64,000 bases of DNA from an uncultured Erythrobacter sp. (GTDB lineage: Bacteria > Pseudomonadota > Alphaproteobacteria > Sphingomonadales > Sphingomonadaceae), in NCBI GenBank assembly GCA_947502815.1, contig CANNBH010000001.1, positions 124,001 through 188,000 on the forward strand, written 5' to 3'. The notes beneath the pieces are model-generated. The model saw nothing but the letters and a program-made list of their open reading frames with translations, did no database searches and was not told where the DNA came from. A program made the translations under genes and the position numbers. Shown in pieces: positions 1 to 9,323 of this stretch. How positions within the stretch are numbered: the stretch's first letter is position 1; each line of letters starts with the position of its first letter.

Positions 1-1856
1 GCGGCATTTCAGGTTTTTGGTCCTTCACCGGTCGCAGCGTTGCAACCCAGCGTATCGCCGCCATGTCCCAGGCCCAGCAGCATCGCGGCCCCGACGGTGA
101 CGGGGTGTTCAGCAATGGGCGGGTGACGCTGGCCAACCAACGTCTTGCCATCATTGATGTTGAAAATGGCGATCAACCTTTCGTCTCAGAAGACGGAGCG
201 GTTGCGCTGGTGCAAAACGGCGAAATCTTCAATTACATTGAACTGGCGCAGGAATTGCGCACCAACGGCGTCCAGTTGGAAACGGGCTCTGATACAGAGG
301 TCCTGTTGCAAGCCTATCGGTATTGGGGCCCAGATTTCGTCCATCGATTGAATGGCATGTTCGCCATCGCGGTGTGGGACAATCGCGATCAAACCTTGCG
401 CCTTTATCGCGATCGGATCGGGGTAAAGCCGCTGTTTTACAGCGAGACGGGCGAAGGCTTTGTCTTTGCCTCTGAGATCAAATCCATTCTTGCCGCCGGT
501 GTCACGCCCCAATTGGACCCTGCGGCTATCGATCTGTTTCTGACCTTCAATTACGTGCCCCCGCCGCGCACCGCGTTTAAAGGGATCCGTCATCTGCCCC
601 CCGGCTGCATGGCCGAACTGCGCTGTGGCGGGCCCCTTACGATACGGCGGTGGTGGTCGCTGACCGATAGGGCCATGGAGGAGCGAACCGAGGCGGCGTG
701 GTCGGGCGAATTTCTCGATCTGTTTGAAGATGCCGTGCGCTTGCGCCTGCGCGCCGATGTGCCGTTTGGCGCATTCCTTTCGGGCGGAGTGGATTCGACC
801 AGTGTGGTCGGGTTTATGGCGCGCAACATGGATCGGCCGGTGCGCACCTTCTCTATCGGCTTTGACGATCCGCGCTTTGATGAAACCGCCGCTGCGAAAC
901 TCGCCGCATCACGGTTTGCCACCCATCACACCGCCGAAATGGTCGATACCGATATGGTGGCGGACTGGCCCAATGTGATCTGGCATTTGGATCAGCCGCA
1001 CGGCGATGTCTCCTTTATGCCGACGCGCCGGGTTTCCCAATTGGCATCGCGCCACGTGAAGGTGGTTTTGACTGGCGACGGCGGGGATGAATTGTTCGCC
1101 GGCTATGACAAATATCGCAGCTTTTTTGACCAGCGCCCCGATGATGAAAGCGATGCAGCGTTTAGGGCGGCCTATCTTGCCAACATCACGCTGTTTGACC
1201 CGGCAGAGAAGAAACGGCTGTATCGTTCAGACTTTGCGCGCGACGTGGACGAGGCTGCGCCTGCCAATCTGCTAAAACGCCATTTTGATGACAGCGCGCA
1301 TTGGGACCGGCTGAATCAGGCGCTGAACATCGATATGCAGCTGCTTTTGCCGGGCAACAATCTGGTGAAGCCTGATCGGATGGGCATGGCCGAAGGGGTC
1401 GAGGCGCGCACTCCGATGCTCGATTACCGGATGATGGAATTCGCTTTCACAATGCCGGGCCAATTCAAGCTGCGCGATGGGGAAACGAAACACCTCTTCA
1501 AAAAGGCGGTCGCCCCAATGATCGGGTCGGATCTGGCCTATCGCAAGAAGCAGATGTTCACTGTGCCGATTGGCGAATGGTTTAAGGACAGGCTTGCCCC
1601 GGCGGCGCGTGCGGCATTGCTGGGCAGCGATTCCATCACGACCACTCTGTTCGATCAGGCCCGCATGGCGCATTATCTTGATGCCCATATTGCCGGAGCA
1701 GAAAACCGCACCAGAGAGATTAGGGCGCTGATGGCGATAGAGCTTTGGGCGCAGCAATTCTTGAAGTCGGATGGGGCGGCGCATGGTGTGATTGGCGGCG
1801 CAATGGATGGGCGCATGGGCGGACCAACAGAAGGGCCGGTGCGCAATGCAGCCTAA
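1..1856 (+). CDS. asnB: Asparagine synthase-like glutamine amidotransferase (5' end just outside window)
   Basis: Class II glutamine amidotransferase fused to an asparagine-synthetase ATP-pyrophosphatase domain; it transfers glutamine ammonia to a carboxyl group. The window opens on the last two bases of the Cys2 codon, followed by GISGFWSFTG, the usual N-terminus, so only the ATG and one base are missing; the full protein would be about 619 aa. HRGPDG and the synthetase motif SGGVDST followed by LTGDGGDELFAGY are visible. It overlaps neuA by 11 bases and leads a polysaccharide operon. In such loci this family often amidates a sugar acid rather than making free asparagine; that is inference from context. 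The visible C-terminus is complete. Confidence 0.93.
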   Translation, partial: GISGFWSFTGRSVATQRIAAMSQAQQHRGPDGDGVFSNGRVTLANQRLAIIDVENGDQPFVSEDGAVALVQNGEIFNYIELAQELRTNGVQLETGSDTEVLLQAYRYWGPDFVHRLNGMFAIAVWDNRDQTLRLYRDRIGVKPLFYSETGEGFVFASEIKSILAAGVTPQLDPAAIDLFLTFNYVPPPRTAFKGIRHLPPGCMAELRCGGPLTIRRWWSLTDRAMEERTEAAWSGEFLDLFEDAVRLRLRADVPFGAFLSGGVDSTSVVGFMARNMDRPVRTFSIGFDDPRFDETAAAKLAASRFATHHTAEMVDTDMVADWPNVIWHLDQPHGDVSFMPTRRVSQLASRHVKVVLTGDGGDELFAGYDKYRSFFDQRPDDESDAAFRAAYLANITLFDPAEKKRLYRSDFARDVDEAAPANLLKRHFDDSAHWDRLNQALNIDMQLLLPGNNLVKPDRMGMAEGVEARTPMLDYRMMEFAFTMPGQFKLRDGETKHLFKKAVAPMIGSDLAYRKKQMFTVPIGEWFKDRLAPAARAALLGSDSITTTLFDQARMAHYLDAHIAGAENRTREIRALMAIELWAQQFLKSDGAAHGVIGGAMDGRMGGPTEGPVRNAA

Positions 1857-2571
1857 CCCTCCGCTCAAAACGCTAGCCCTGATACCCGCCCGCGCCGGGT
1901 CAAAACGAGTGCCGGGCAAAAATGCTCGGATGCTGGGCGCCAAGCCTTTGGTTCAATGGACTGTGGATGCCGCCAATGCATCACGCTCCATTGGAAGAAC
2001 GCTTGTCTCAACCGATGACGCCGATGTTGCGCAGATTGCGCGGAACACAGGGATCAGCGTGCTGGATCGCCCTGCACAATTGGCAGGGGATCACGCAAAC
2101 AGCGTGGACGTGGCGCTCCATGCTCTTGACGCTGAGCGTGATGCTGGCCGGGAATGGGATGCGCTGTGCCTGCTGCAGCCCACATCGCCGTTTCGCGCTC
2201 CGGGCAGGATCGATCAGGGGCTTGATTTGCTGGCCAGCACGCCCGCAGCCGCCGCAGTCGTGGGGGTGCAATCCCCCGATCATCACCCGCTGCATTGTCT
2301 GGTGGAGAGCGGCGATGGCCAATTGTCGCGGGTGGGAATTTTGGGTGACAATGGCCCACCCTCGCGCAGCCAAGATTTACCCCGGGCGTGGGCGCTGACG
2401 GGATCATTCTACGCGATCCGAACCGCGTCATTGCGCGCCCATCGCAGCTTTTTGCCGCCCGCTTGTCTGCCATTGGAATGCGGCGGGCCGGGCGAGGATA
2501 TCGACATTGATTGGCCCGCCGATTTTGATCGCGCCCGGGCCTATATCAACGCTGCGATGGCCCCTGCATGA
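1846..2571 (+). CDS. neuA: CMP-nonulosonate (N-acylneuraminate-type) cytidylyltransferase
   Basis: Activates a nonulosonic (sialic-acid-like) sugar with CTP to the CMP-sugar used by glycosyltransferases. The protein is 241 aa and opens with the family motif LIPARAGSKRVPGKN; LVSTDDADVAQIA and LLQPTSPFR follow at the nucleotide-binding face. I chose ATG 1846 over the upstream in-frame ATG at 1792 because the motif begins nine residues after it and the upstream extension lies inside asnB. It overlaps the asnB stop by 11 bases and the flippase start by 4, so translation is coupled. NeuA, LegF and PseF homologues look alike, so the exact sugar (Neu, Leg or Pse type) is not fixed by this gene. Confidence 0.9.
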   Translation: MQPNPPLKTLALIPARAGSKRVPGKNARMLGAKPLVQWTVDAANASRSIGRTLVSTDDADVAQIARNTGISVLDRPAQLAGDHANSVDVALHALDAERDAGREWDALCLLQPTSPFRAPGRIDQGLDLLASTPAAAAVVGVQSPDHHPLHCLVESGDGQLSRVGILGDNGPPSRSQDLPRAWALTGSFYAIRTASLRAHRSFLPPACLPLECGGPGEDIDIDWPADFDRARAYINAAMAPA

Positions 2572-3872
2572 TGAAGCGATTGGCTGGGACTACGGGCGTG
2601 CTGCTCACGATCACGTTCAGTTCAAAGCTGATTGGCTTTGTGCGCGAACTGATCCTGCTCGAATCGCTCGGCATTGGGGCGCAGCTGGATGGGTTTGTCG
2701 TGCTCTATGGTCTGGTCAATCTGCTGTCAGGCGCGCTGGGCATTTGCATCGTGACCAGCCTGACCCCGATCGCAAGCAATTATGCCACGCGGGGCGAAAC
2801 CATCGGCTTGCTGCGGGAAGGCGCGCGTGTCGGCGTGATCGCGGGGCTTTTCGCGCTGGCGGCCTCGCTTTCCTATGCGGCCTTCACTGCCGGATCGACT
2901 GCGGCAATGGAGCATTGGCCGATTGCGTTGATCGTGCCGCTTGTGGTCCCCTTTGCCTTGGTGGCGGAATATCAGGTCGCTCTGTTTCTATCGCGTGATC
3001 AGCGTGTTCCGGTCATTGCGGGCAATCTGATCCTATCGCTTCCACTGGTTGCGGCGTTGTTGCTGTTTGATCTTGGCATTGTTGCCTATGCCGCTGGCTT
3101 GGCCGCGACTTTTGCGTTGCGGGCGGCAATCTTTGCTGCCCTGCTGCTGCGTGGGGCAAGGGCGGATGGGGGCACCGCGCCGCCTATACGATCTGCGTTG
3201 TTCTCCCTGCGCCTGTCCCGCACGCTTTCGGGCGGTTCGGCAATGCTCGCCATCGCTGCGGTTGCCGTCACCGCGCAAATGGCCGCGCATGAAATCGCGC
3301 AAGGGCAGGCGACGATTGTGGCCTATGGCCTGAAGGTTCCGCAGTTTATCATCACATCGATTTGGTTTGTGCTGGGCACCGGATTCTTTGCCGATTTGGC
3401 GATGCGCGGGACATCGGGGGCAAGGCACCGGATCGCGGCCTATTGCGCGTTCAATCTGGCGCTGGCTCTGGCCGCGGCAGGCGCGGTTCTGGGCGCGCAG
3501 CAGGCGGCGGCGCATGTGCCTGTGATCGCCGATTGGGCCAGCGGTTCTGACATTGCAGTGGTGATCGCGGCGGCGGCGCCATTTCTGCCGCTGATTGTGC
3601 TGACACCCTTGACTGAAATGACGCAGAGGTTGCTCGCGACAGAGGATCACCACCGGTTGGTCTTACGCATTGCCGGCGCGATCCTGCTCGGCGGGGTTGG
3701 CGCCCAAGCGCTGGGCATATTTGCGGGCTCTGTATCGATCATCGCTTGGTCGCCGACCCTTGGCGGATTTTTTGGCGCGGGCGTTTGTCTCGCGCTGTTG
3801 CTGCGCCAACCTACCGGTGCAGATCGACCGGTTTCCCATGCGAAAAAGGGCCTATCCCATGCCTCCTCCTGA
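2568..3872 (+). CDS. MurJ/Wzx-like polyprenol-linked saccharide flippase
   Basis: Polytopic membrane protein of 434 aa with about a dozen hydrophobic stretches. The N-terminal FSSKLIGFVRELILLESLG resembles the MurJ/MVF (MOP exporter) superfamily. It would flip a lipid-linked oligosaccharide across the inner membrane. It is shorter than typical MurJ (about 500 aa) and sits between nonulosonate genes, so a dedicated Wzx role for this polysaccharide is more likely than essential lipid II transport. Its ATG overlaps the neuA TGA (ATGA), and its 3' end overlaps the neuB start by 14 bases. Substrate is inferred from context only. Confidence 0.82.
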   Translation: MMKRLAGTTGVLLTITFSSKLIGFVRELILLESLGIGAQLDGFVVLYGLVNLLSGALGICIVTSLTPIASNYATRGETIGLLREGARVGVIAGLFALAASLSYAAFTAGSTAAMEHWPIALIVPLVVPFALVAEYQVALFLSRDQRVPVIAGNLILSLPLVAALLLFDLGIVAYAAGLAATFALRAAIFAALLLRGARADGGTAPPIRSALFSLRLSRTLSGGSAMLAIAAVAVTAQMAAHEIAQGQATIVAYGLKVPQFIITSIWFVLGTGFFADLAMRGTSGARHRIAAYCAFNLALALAAAGAVLGAQQAAAHVPVIADWASGSDIAVVIAAAAPFLPLIVLTPLTEMTQRLLATEDHHRLVLRIAGAILLGGVGAQALGIFAGSVSIIAWSPTLGGFFGAGVCLALLLRQPTGADRPVSHAKKGLSHASS

Positions 3873-4923
3873 ACCCTCCATCACCATTGGCACCCGCCGC
3901 ATTTCGGCAAGTGATCCGTGCTATATTATTGCGGAAATTGGCGTGAACCACGACGGGGATCTTGCCACCGCACACCGCATGATTGACGTCGCTCATGCGT
4001 GCGGGGCGGATGCGGTGAAATTTCAGACCTTTCGCACCGAAGCCAACATTTTGAGCACAGCGCCCAAGGCCGATTACCAACAGCGCCAGACCGGCGATGG
4101 CAGCCAGTTTGATATGGTTCGCAAGCTTGAGCTGGATTTTGAGGATTTCACCGTCCTCAAACGGCATTGTGACGCCATCGGCATAGAGTTTCTGACCACC
4201 GCCTTTGATCCAGAGGCGCTCGATTTTGTCCTGACCTTGGGCGTGCCCTGTCTGAAATGGCCATCCGGGGAAATCACCAATCTGGCTCTGCTGCGTCAGG
4301 CCGCGCGCTCTGGTCTGCCGGTGCTTTTGTCGACCGGTATGGCGGATATGGCGGATATTGAGCGGGCGGTTGGCGAATTGCGCGGCCGTTGCGATTTTGC
4401 GGTGCTGCAATGCGTATCAGACTATCCCGCCGCTTTGGAGGATCAGAATCTGCGCGTCCTGCCCGCCTTTGCATCCGCGTTTGATTGCCCGGTGGGCTTT
4501 TCTGATCACACACTTGGCAGCACCGCGGCATTTGCGGCGCGGGGGTTGGGGATGGCCGTGTTGGAAAAACACATCACTTTGGACGCGAGCGGCGATGGGC
4601 CTGATCACGCGGCCTCGATGGAGCCGGACTCTTTCAAAGCGATGATTGCCGCGCTTCGGGGAATTGAAAAGGGATTGGGCGATGGCGTCAAACGCCCGGT
4701 TGCAGCGGAGCTCTCAACGCGGAAGGTCGCCCGCAAAAGCCTTGTATTTGGGCGGAATCTTCGCGCTGGTCACACCATTATGGCGGGCGACCTCTTGGCA
4801 AAGCGGCCCGGTGATGGGCTTGGCCCAGAATGGCTCGATGCGGTCGCTGGCAAAGCTCTGATTTGTGACGTGACGGCAGACAAACAGGTGCAATGGGGCG
4901 ATTTGGAGGGTCAGGCGCAATGA
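3859..4923 (+). CDS. neuB: Nonulosonate synthase (NeuB/LegI family)
   Basis: Condenses phosphoenolpyruvate with an N-acyl-mannosamine-type six-carbon sugar to give a nine-carbon nonulosonic acid. The protein is 354 aa: a TIM barrel with IIAEIGVNHDGD near the N-terminus, VKFQTF, KWPSGEI and GFSDHTLG, then a C-terminal SAF (antifreeze-like) domain from about residue 290. ATG 3859 is chosen because an A/G-rich ribosome site (AAAAAGGG) lies 8 bases upstream; the long upstream open frame lies inside the flippase gene. The gene after it starts on its stop codon (ATGA). NeuB, LegI and PseI are hard to separate by eye; pairing with a NeuC-type epimerase favours Neu or Leg over Pse. Confidence 0.92.
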   Translation: MPPPEPSITIGTRRISASDPCYIIAEIGVNHDGDLATAHRMIDVAHACGADAVKFQTFRTEANILSTAPKADYQQRQTGDGSQFDMVRKLELDFEDFTVLKRHCDAIGIEFLTTAFDPEALDFVLTLGVPCLKWPSGEITNLALLRQAARSGLPVLLSTGMADMADIERAVGELRGRCDFAVLQCVSDYPAALEDQNLRVLPAFASAFDCPVGFSDHTLGSTAAFAARGLGMAVLEKHITLDASGDGPDHAASMEPDSFKAMIAALRGIEKGLGDGVKRPVAAELSTRKVARKSLVFGRNLRAGHTIMAGDLLAKRPGDGLGPEWLDAVAGKALICDVTADKQVQWGDLEGQAQ

Positions 4924-5576
4924 CCGGTTTGAAACTATACGGCGTCTACGGTGCGGGCGGTTTTGGCCGTGAAGTCATGCCCGTTTTGACGGAAAGACTG
5001 CAGCGCCAATCGCCACCCGATCAGGAATGGCGCGCCGTGTTCATCGACGACGGTGCAGACCAAACGCATCCCCAATATGACGTCATGTCCTTGGAGGAAT
5101 TTGCGCAAACACCGGCCTCCTCTCGTGAAGCGACTTTGGCGGTAGGCAGCGGCCAATTGCGCCGCGCATTGGCGGCAAAATGCGCGTCCGCCGGGGTTGC
5201 GCTGGGCGGTGTCACGGCGTCAGCGGCCATGATCTTGGATAATGTCACGATTGGGCAAGGCGCGGTGATCTGCCCCTTTGCCATGGTGACCAGCGACACA
5301 CAGATCGGCGCGCTGTTTCAGGCCAATATCTATTCCTATGTCGCGCATGATTGCCGTGTCGGTGATGGTGTCACGCTGGCACCGGCTGCCAAGGTCAATG
5401 GCAATGTTGAGATTGGCGATGATGCCTACATCGGGACCGGCGCAATCTTGCGGCCGGGCCAACCGGGCAAGCGGCTGAAAATCGGCGCAGGCGCGGTGAT
5501 TGGGATGGGCGCTGTGGTCACCAAAGATGTGGCGCCCGGCGTCACGGTGGTGGGCAACCCGGCCAAACCTTTATGA
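4920..5576 (+). CDS. NeuD/PglD-like sugar O/N-acyltransferase (left-handed beta helix)
   Basis: A 218-aa acyltransferase with an N-terminal Rossmann-like nucleotide-binding half (YGVYGAGGFGREVMPVL) and a C-terminal hexapeptide-repeat left-handed beta helix from about residue 100. YVAHDCRVGDG carries the likely general-base His. Homologues acetylate a UDP-amino sugar (PglD) or sialic acid (NeuD). ATG 4920 overlaps the neuB TGA, with GGAGGG about 8 bases upstream; the earlier in-frame ATG at 4893 lies in neuB. Lying between neuB and neuC, it fits either an O-acetylase for the finished sugar or an N-acetylase acting before the epimerase. Confidence 0.85.
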   Translation: MTGLKLYGVYGAGGFGREVMPVLTERLQRQSPPDQEWRAVFIDDGADQTHPQYDVMSLEEFAQTPASSREATLAVGSGQLRRALAAKCASAGVALGGVTASAAMILDNVTIGQGAVICPFAMVTSDTQIGALFQANIYSYVAHDCRVGDGVTLAPAAKVNGNVEIGDDAYIGTGAILRPGQPGKRLKIGAGAVIGMGAVVTKDVAPGVTVVGNPAKPL

Positions 5577-6709
5577 AAATCGATTATCTCACCGGAAGCA
5601 GAGCCGATTTCGGATTGATGTTACCGTGTCTGCAAGCCCTTGCCAGCGCGCCCGATTTTGCCTGCCGGATTGTTGCAACAGGCCAACATCTGGCGCCGGG
5701 ATACGGCGATACGATCAAGGATATTGAGCGCAGCGGCCTGCCCATTGCCGCGCGGATCGCGGTCCCTTTAACCGGGGCGGATGGCGGCGAAATGGCCTTG
5801 GCTATGGCGGCGGAGTTGCAAGCGTTAACCCGGTTTTGGGCCAGCGACCGGCCTGATGCGGTCATGCTGTTGGGCGACCGGGGCGAAATGCTCGCCGGCG
5901 CGCTGGCGGCGATGCATTTGGCGGTCCCCATCATCCACGTTGGCGGAGGCGAACGGTCGGGAACTTTGGATGAAAGTTTCCGCCATGCCATCACCAAACT
6001 GGCCCATATCCACCTGTGTTCGACCGATCTGGCGGCCCAGCGTATCGTGAAAATGGGAGAGCGGCCCGATTGCGTCAGCGTGATCGGTGCACCCGGCCTT
6101 GTCGGCATCCAAACATTGGCCAGCGGTGAATTCGATTTCGCCCAGAAATGCAGGTTTAGCCCAGAAAAACAGGGCTCGCACGGCAACGCGCTGGTGATTT
6201 TTCACCCTGTTGTTCAAGAGGCGGGCCAAGCAGCCGAGCAAGCGGCATCGGTGATCGCCGCTGTGCGCGGTGCGGGTTTCAATCAGCTTGTCCTGCGCCC
6301 CAATTCGGATGCGGGCGGCAAGGCGATTGATGCGGTGCTGGACAGGTTTGGCAGCGATGATGACGTGTGCGTAACCGATCACCTATCCCGGCCCGATTAC
6401 CTCGCCGCGATCCGATGCGCGGATCTGCTGGTGGGCAATTCATCATCGGGCATTATCGAATCCGCCAGCCTCGGCACGCCGTGCCTCAACATCGGTGCGC
6501 GCCAATCCGGGCGAGAGCGCAACATCAACACGGTCGATTGCGAAAGCACCCATGCGGTCGATCTGAAAACCGCGATTGAACGCGCCAAAACGCTGCGCCC
6601 CACCACGGCCAATATCTATGGCGATGGGGCAGCGGATAGACATTTGGTTGAGGCGCTGCGGGCGGCAGATTTCGGCCCCCATTTGCTCGCCAAAATGAAC
6701 ACCTATTAG
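5573..6709 (+). CDS. neuC: Hydrolysing UDP-N-acetylglucosamine 2-epimerase (NeuC/LegG family)
   Basis: Converts a UDP-N-acetyl-hexosamine to the free manno-configured sugar plus UDP, the substrate for NeuB. The 378-aa protein shows LTGSRADFG at the N-terminus, VMLLGDRGEMLA, HVGGGERSGTLDESFRHAITK (residues about 123-143, the hydrolysing-subfamily signature) and GNSSSGIIESASLGTP near the C-terminus. Its ATG overlaps the previous TGA. It is the last gene of the plus operon, and its TAG at 6707-6709 shares bases with the TAA of the opposing operon. NeuC versus LegG cannot be decided here. Confidence 0.9.
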   Translation: MKIDYLTGSRADFGLMLPCLQALASAPDFACRIVATGQHLAPGYGDTIKDIERSGLPIAARIAVPLTGADGGEMALAMAAELQALTRFWASDRPDAVMLLGDRGEMLAGALAAMHLAVPIIHVGGGERSGTLDESFRHAITKLAHIHLCSTDLAAQRIVKMGERPDCVSVIGAPGLVGIQTLASGEFDFAQKCRFSPEKQGSHGNALVIFHPVVQEAGQAAEQAASVIAAVRGAGFNQLVLRPNSDAGGKAIDAVLDRFGSDDDVCVTDHLSRPDYLAAIRCADLLVGNSSSGIIESASLGTPCLNIGARQSGRERNINTVDCESTHAVDLKTAIERAKTLRPTTANIYGDGAADRHLVEALRAADFGPHLLAKMNTY

Positions 6710-7839
6710 GCTGGCATCTGGCGGGTTTGGTCACCGCCGTTGTGCGGCATCCAGCGCGCCAAATGATGATCGGGCCGCTGCACCAAAGACCCCCGCGAAT
6801 AGGCATAGGCCAGCGTGAACATAATGGTTCCAAAGGCGCGGATATCGGTGATCAACGCCTCCATCATGCCCAGCCCCATAAAAATCGCAAAGCAGGCAAG
6901 GAACAGGAAATTGCGCTGACGCCATGCATGCAGCGCCATAGCGGTCAGGAATGCGCCAAACGCCGCCAGTGGGACCAGGCCATACGCCACCCAAATTTGC
7001 AGCAGCATGTTGTGCGCATGTTGAATATCCAGCCGCTGATAGACCGGATAAATGTTAAGATAATCGGCGAAACTCGCCTCGCCCAAATTGAACGCATAGG
7101 CACCGCGTGTTTGCGCGTAATGCAGGCTGATCTCGATAATTTGCAGCCGCAAACGGTCGGAAAAATTGTCCATGCTGAACCCGCGATAGAACAGCACTGC
7201 ACCCACTGCCGCCACGACGCACACCATCAACAGCCTGCTTTGCCGGATGTTTTGGATCGACAACGCGGTTGCCAGCAAAGTTAGGCCCATCAGCGCGCGC
7301 GATGCGGCAAAGATGGCAAAGGCAAAAAGCAGGATGAGACACAGAAGCCGCATCTTCGCGCGCATTTGTAAAACCACGATAGGCAGGAAAATGGCCAGCA
7401 TCGACGCCGAATGGTTGTTGTCAGGCGGATACAGCAGCGATTCCTGGCTCAGCGGCGTGCCCGTCAATTTGAGATAGCCGTAATAGAGGCTCATCGCGGC
7501 GATGAACCACGGGACCATCCGAACCAGTCCATCTTTCATGCTCCCTTGCTCAACCCCCAGCGAAAAACCCATCATCAGCGCGGCGGTGGCGAATAGGAAT
7601 TTGAGCGCATCGACATTCTGCCCCGACACGCCGTGATTGAAGCTTGGGCCGAGAACCGCGAGAGCGGCAAAGATTGCAAACAGCACGATCACCATGCCCG
7701 ATCCATCAGGCAGAGGCGCAACCACCCGGACCCCGCGCAAGGACACAATCACCGCCGTCAGGCCCAGCAAGGCAGCCGAATACAATGCCGGCATCAAAAA
7801 GCTTGCGAAAACAGCCGTAAGCGGAATGAGCGCCATCAT
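6706..7839 (-). CDS. O-antigen ligase/polymerase-like membrane protein (second copy)
   Basis: A 377-aa polytopic protein with about ten hydrophobic helices and a large polar loop in the second half. The loop holds HAHNMLLQIWVAYGLV, a variant of the HxHNxxL periplasmic-loop motif of WaaL/Wzy-type enzymes. Such proteins polymerise repeat units or transfer a chain to an acceptor. The start overlaps the stop of the upstream ligase-like gene (ATGATG, 4 bases), so the two are translated together. It is the last gene of the minus-strand operon and ends tail-to-tail on neuC. Whether it acts as polymerase or ligase is not evident. Confidence 0.75.
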   Translation of the reverse strand: MMALIPLTAVFASFLMPALYSAALLGLTAVIVSLRGVRVVAPLPDGSGMVIVLFAIFAALAVLGPSFNHGVSGQNVDALKFLFATAALMMGFSLGVEQGSMKDGLVRMVPWFIAAMSLYYGYLKLTGTPLSQESLLYPPDNNHSASMLAIFLPIVVLQMRAKMRLLCLILLFAFAIFAASRALMGLTLLATALSIQNIRQSRLLMVCVVAAVGAVLFYRGFSMDNFSDRLRLQIIEISLHYAQTRGAYAFNLGEASFADYLNIYPVYQRLDIQHAHNMLLQIWVAYGLVPLAAFGAFLTAMALHAWRQRNFLFLACFAIFMGLGMMEALITDIRAFGTIMFTLAYAYSRGSLVQRPDHHLARWMPHNGGDQTRQMPA

Positions 7840-9323
7840 CGCGCGACCCTCTTATTGGCGGGCCGGCTGGCGGAGTAAGGGGCGGCGAGCAGTCCAAGGA
7901 AAACCACAAAGGCCGCCGCGCCCGCTGGCGTGCGCAGCGGATAATCGAATGCACTGCCCGCGATAAGAATGGCGATCCCGGCCAACGCGGCAAACCGCAT
8001 GCGCCCTTCATCCCCGCGAGGGCGCGCAATTTGACGCCGATGCCGCCACGCGCTGCGCACAGTCCACAGGGCCAAAAGCATCGCGATCAAGGGCGCAATC
8101 AAACCGCCCTCTATAATGATTTCCAGCCAGTCATTGTGCGCATGGTTGATGTAAGCGGGTTGGATCATTTCGCGCCGCTCATAGATTTCATAAACTTCGG
8201 GGAATGTTCCAAATCCCCATCCCAGCGGCATGGAATTGGCGATCATGGCGAAGACTTCGGGCAGAATTTGGAAGCGCAAATCGCCAAAGCTGTCTTTTTC
8301 GGCCAGTCGTTCGAACGCCGCCCCGCCGCCAAGCATAAACAGCGCGCCGACGCCGATCAGCAGCGCGGTGGGCGCGGCCAAAACCGCCAGCCGCAATTTG
8401 AGAAGAGAGCCTTCCCGCCCCTTTGCGGCCAGACGGGCATAGGTGAACAGGGGCGCCGTGATACCAAGAGCGGCGATGGATAAGATTGCCCCCGCGCGCG
8501 ACCCTGTCATCACCGCCAGCCCCGCCAAGCCAAGGGCAGCGATCCATCCCGCGATGCAAACCTGCGTCGCGGAATGACCGTTCCTGCGCTGCGCCGCTTT
8601 CTCACTCATGGCGAGGATGAAGGGGATAATGGCGGCCAGCATCACCGCCTGATGGTTGCGGTTGGCGAACAGGCCGACGGGAAAATCGCCGTTGGTGACG
8701 CGGTAAAAATACAGCAAGGACGTGCCCGGTGCCATGCTTTGCACCGCTGCGATGACGGCGGACAGGCCCATGAAAGTGCACAGGAGGATGACGGCTTTCT
8801 TGCGCGCCGCATCCTGAACCACGGCAAACATGATGATCAACGCAAGCGGGACCAGCAGCGCGCCAAAGGCGTTGATTGTTGCCATCGGCGCGGCTGAGAT
8901 TGGCTGCCAGGACAGTGCAATCTGTGCTGCCTCTTGCCCCGCTACCAAAGGTTCGCGTCCGGGCAGAGCGGTCCAGATAGACGGGGGAAGCGGGATCAAT
9001 TGAACGGCGGCGAACACGGCCAACGCGGCGAAAGCAGCCATGGGGAAAGCCAGCCCACTTGGCCCCGCACCGCGCGCGTTCGCGTGCAGCAATTGGGTCA
9101 AGCCAAAGGCCAAAACCAAAGCCGCCAAAGGCCGGATGATCATCAGTGAAGCAACATCGCCGCGCGCGCTGCCCCCCATCAACAGAACAAGTGCCAGAAA
9201 GCCCAAGAACACCCCGCTGGGGCTGAATGCCTTGGCAATTTGCGCGGCGATCTGGGCTCTTGCTCGCGCGGCGGCGCTTGCGGGCGCGTTGAGTTTAGCC
9301 TGCGGGTTGGACTGATACTGCAT
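7836..9323 (-). CDS. O-antigen ligase family polysaccharide polymerase/ligase
   Basis: A 495-aa polytopic inner-membrane protein. The second half has the classic loop motif INHAHNDWLEIIIEGGLI of the Wzy_C/O-antigen ligase family, which assembles lipid-linked repeats into chains or ligates them. ATG 9323 is preferred over the open frame reaching 9461 because the extra residues are polar, lie inside the upstream gene and add no family sequence; AAAGGA lies 11 bases upstream of 9323. The gene overlaps its upstream neighbour by 29 bases and its downstream neighbour by 4, consistent with one operon running from the dehydratase gene at 15.6 kb. Confidence 0.85.
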   Translation of the reverse strand: MQYQSNPQAKLNAPASAAARARAQIAAQIAKAFSPSGVFLGFLALVLLMGGSARGDVASLMIIRPLAALVLAFGLTQLLHANARGAGPSGLAFPMAAFAALAVFAAVQLIPLPPSIWTALPGREPLVAGQEAAQIALSWQPISAAPMATINAFGALLVPLALIIMFAVVQDAARKKAVILLCTFMGLSAVIAAVQSMAPGTSLLYFYRVTNGDFPVGLFANRNHQAVMLAAIIPFILAMSEKAAQRRNGHSATQVCIAGWIAALGLAGLAVMTGSRAGAILSIAALGITAPLFTYARLAAKGREGSLLKLRLAVLAAPTALLIGVGALFMLGGGAAFERLAEKDSFGDLRFQILPEVFAMIANSMPLGWGFGTFPEVYEIYERREMIQPAYINHAHNDWLEIIIEGGLIAPLIAMLLALWTVRSAWRHRRQIARPRGDEGRMRFAALAGIAILIAGSAFDYPLRTPAGAAAFVVFLGLLAAPYSASRPANKRVAR

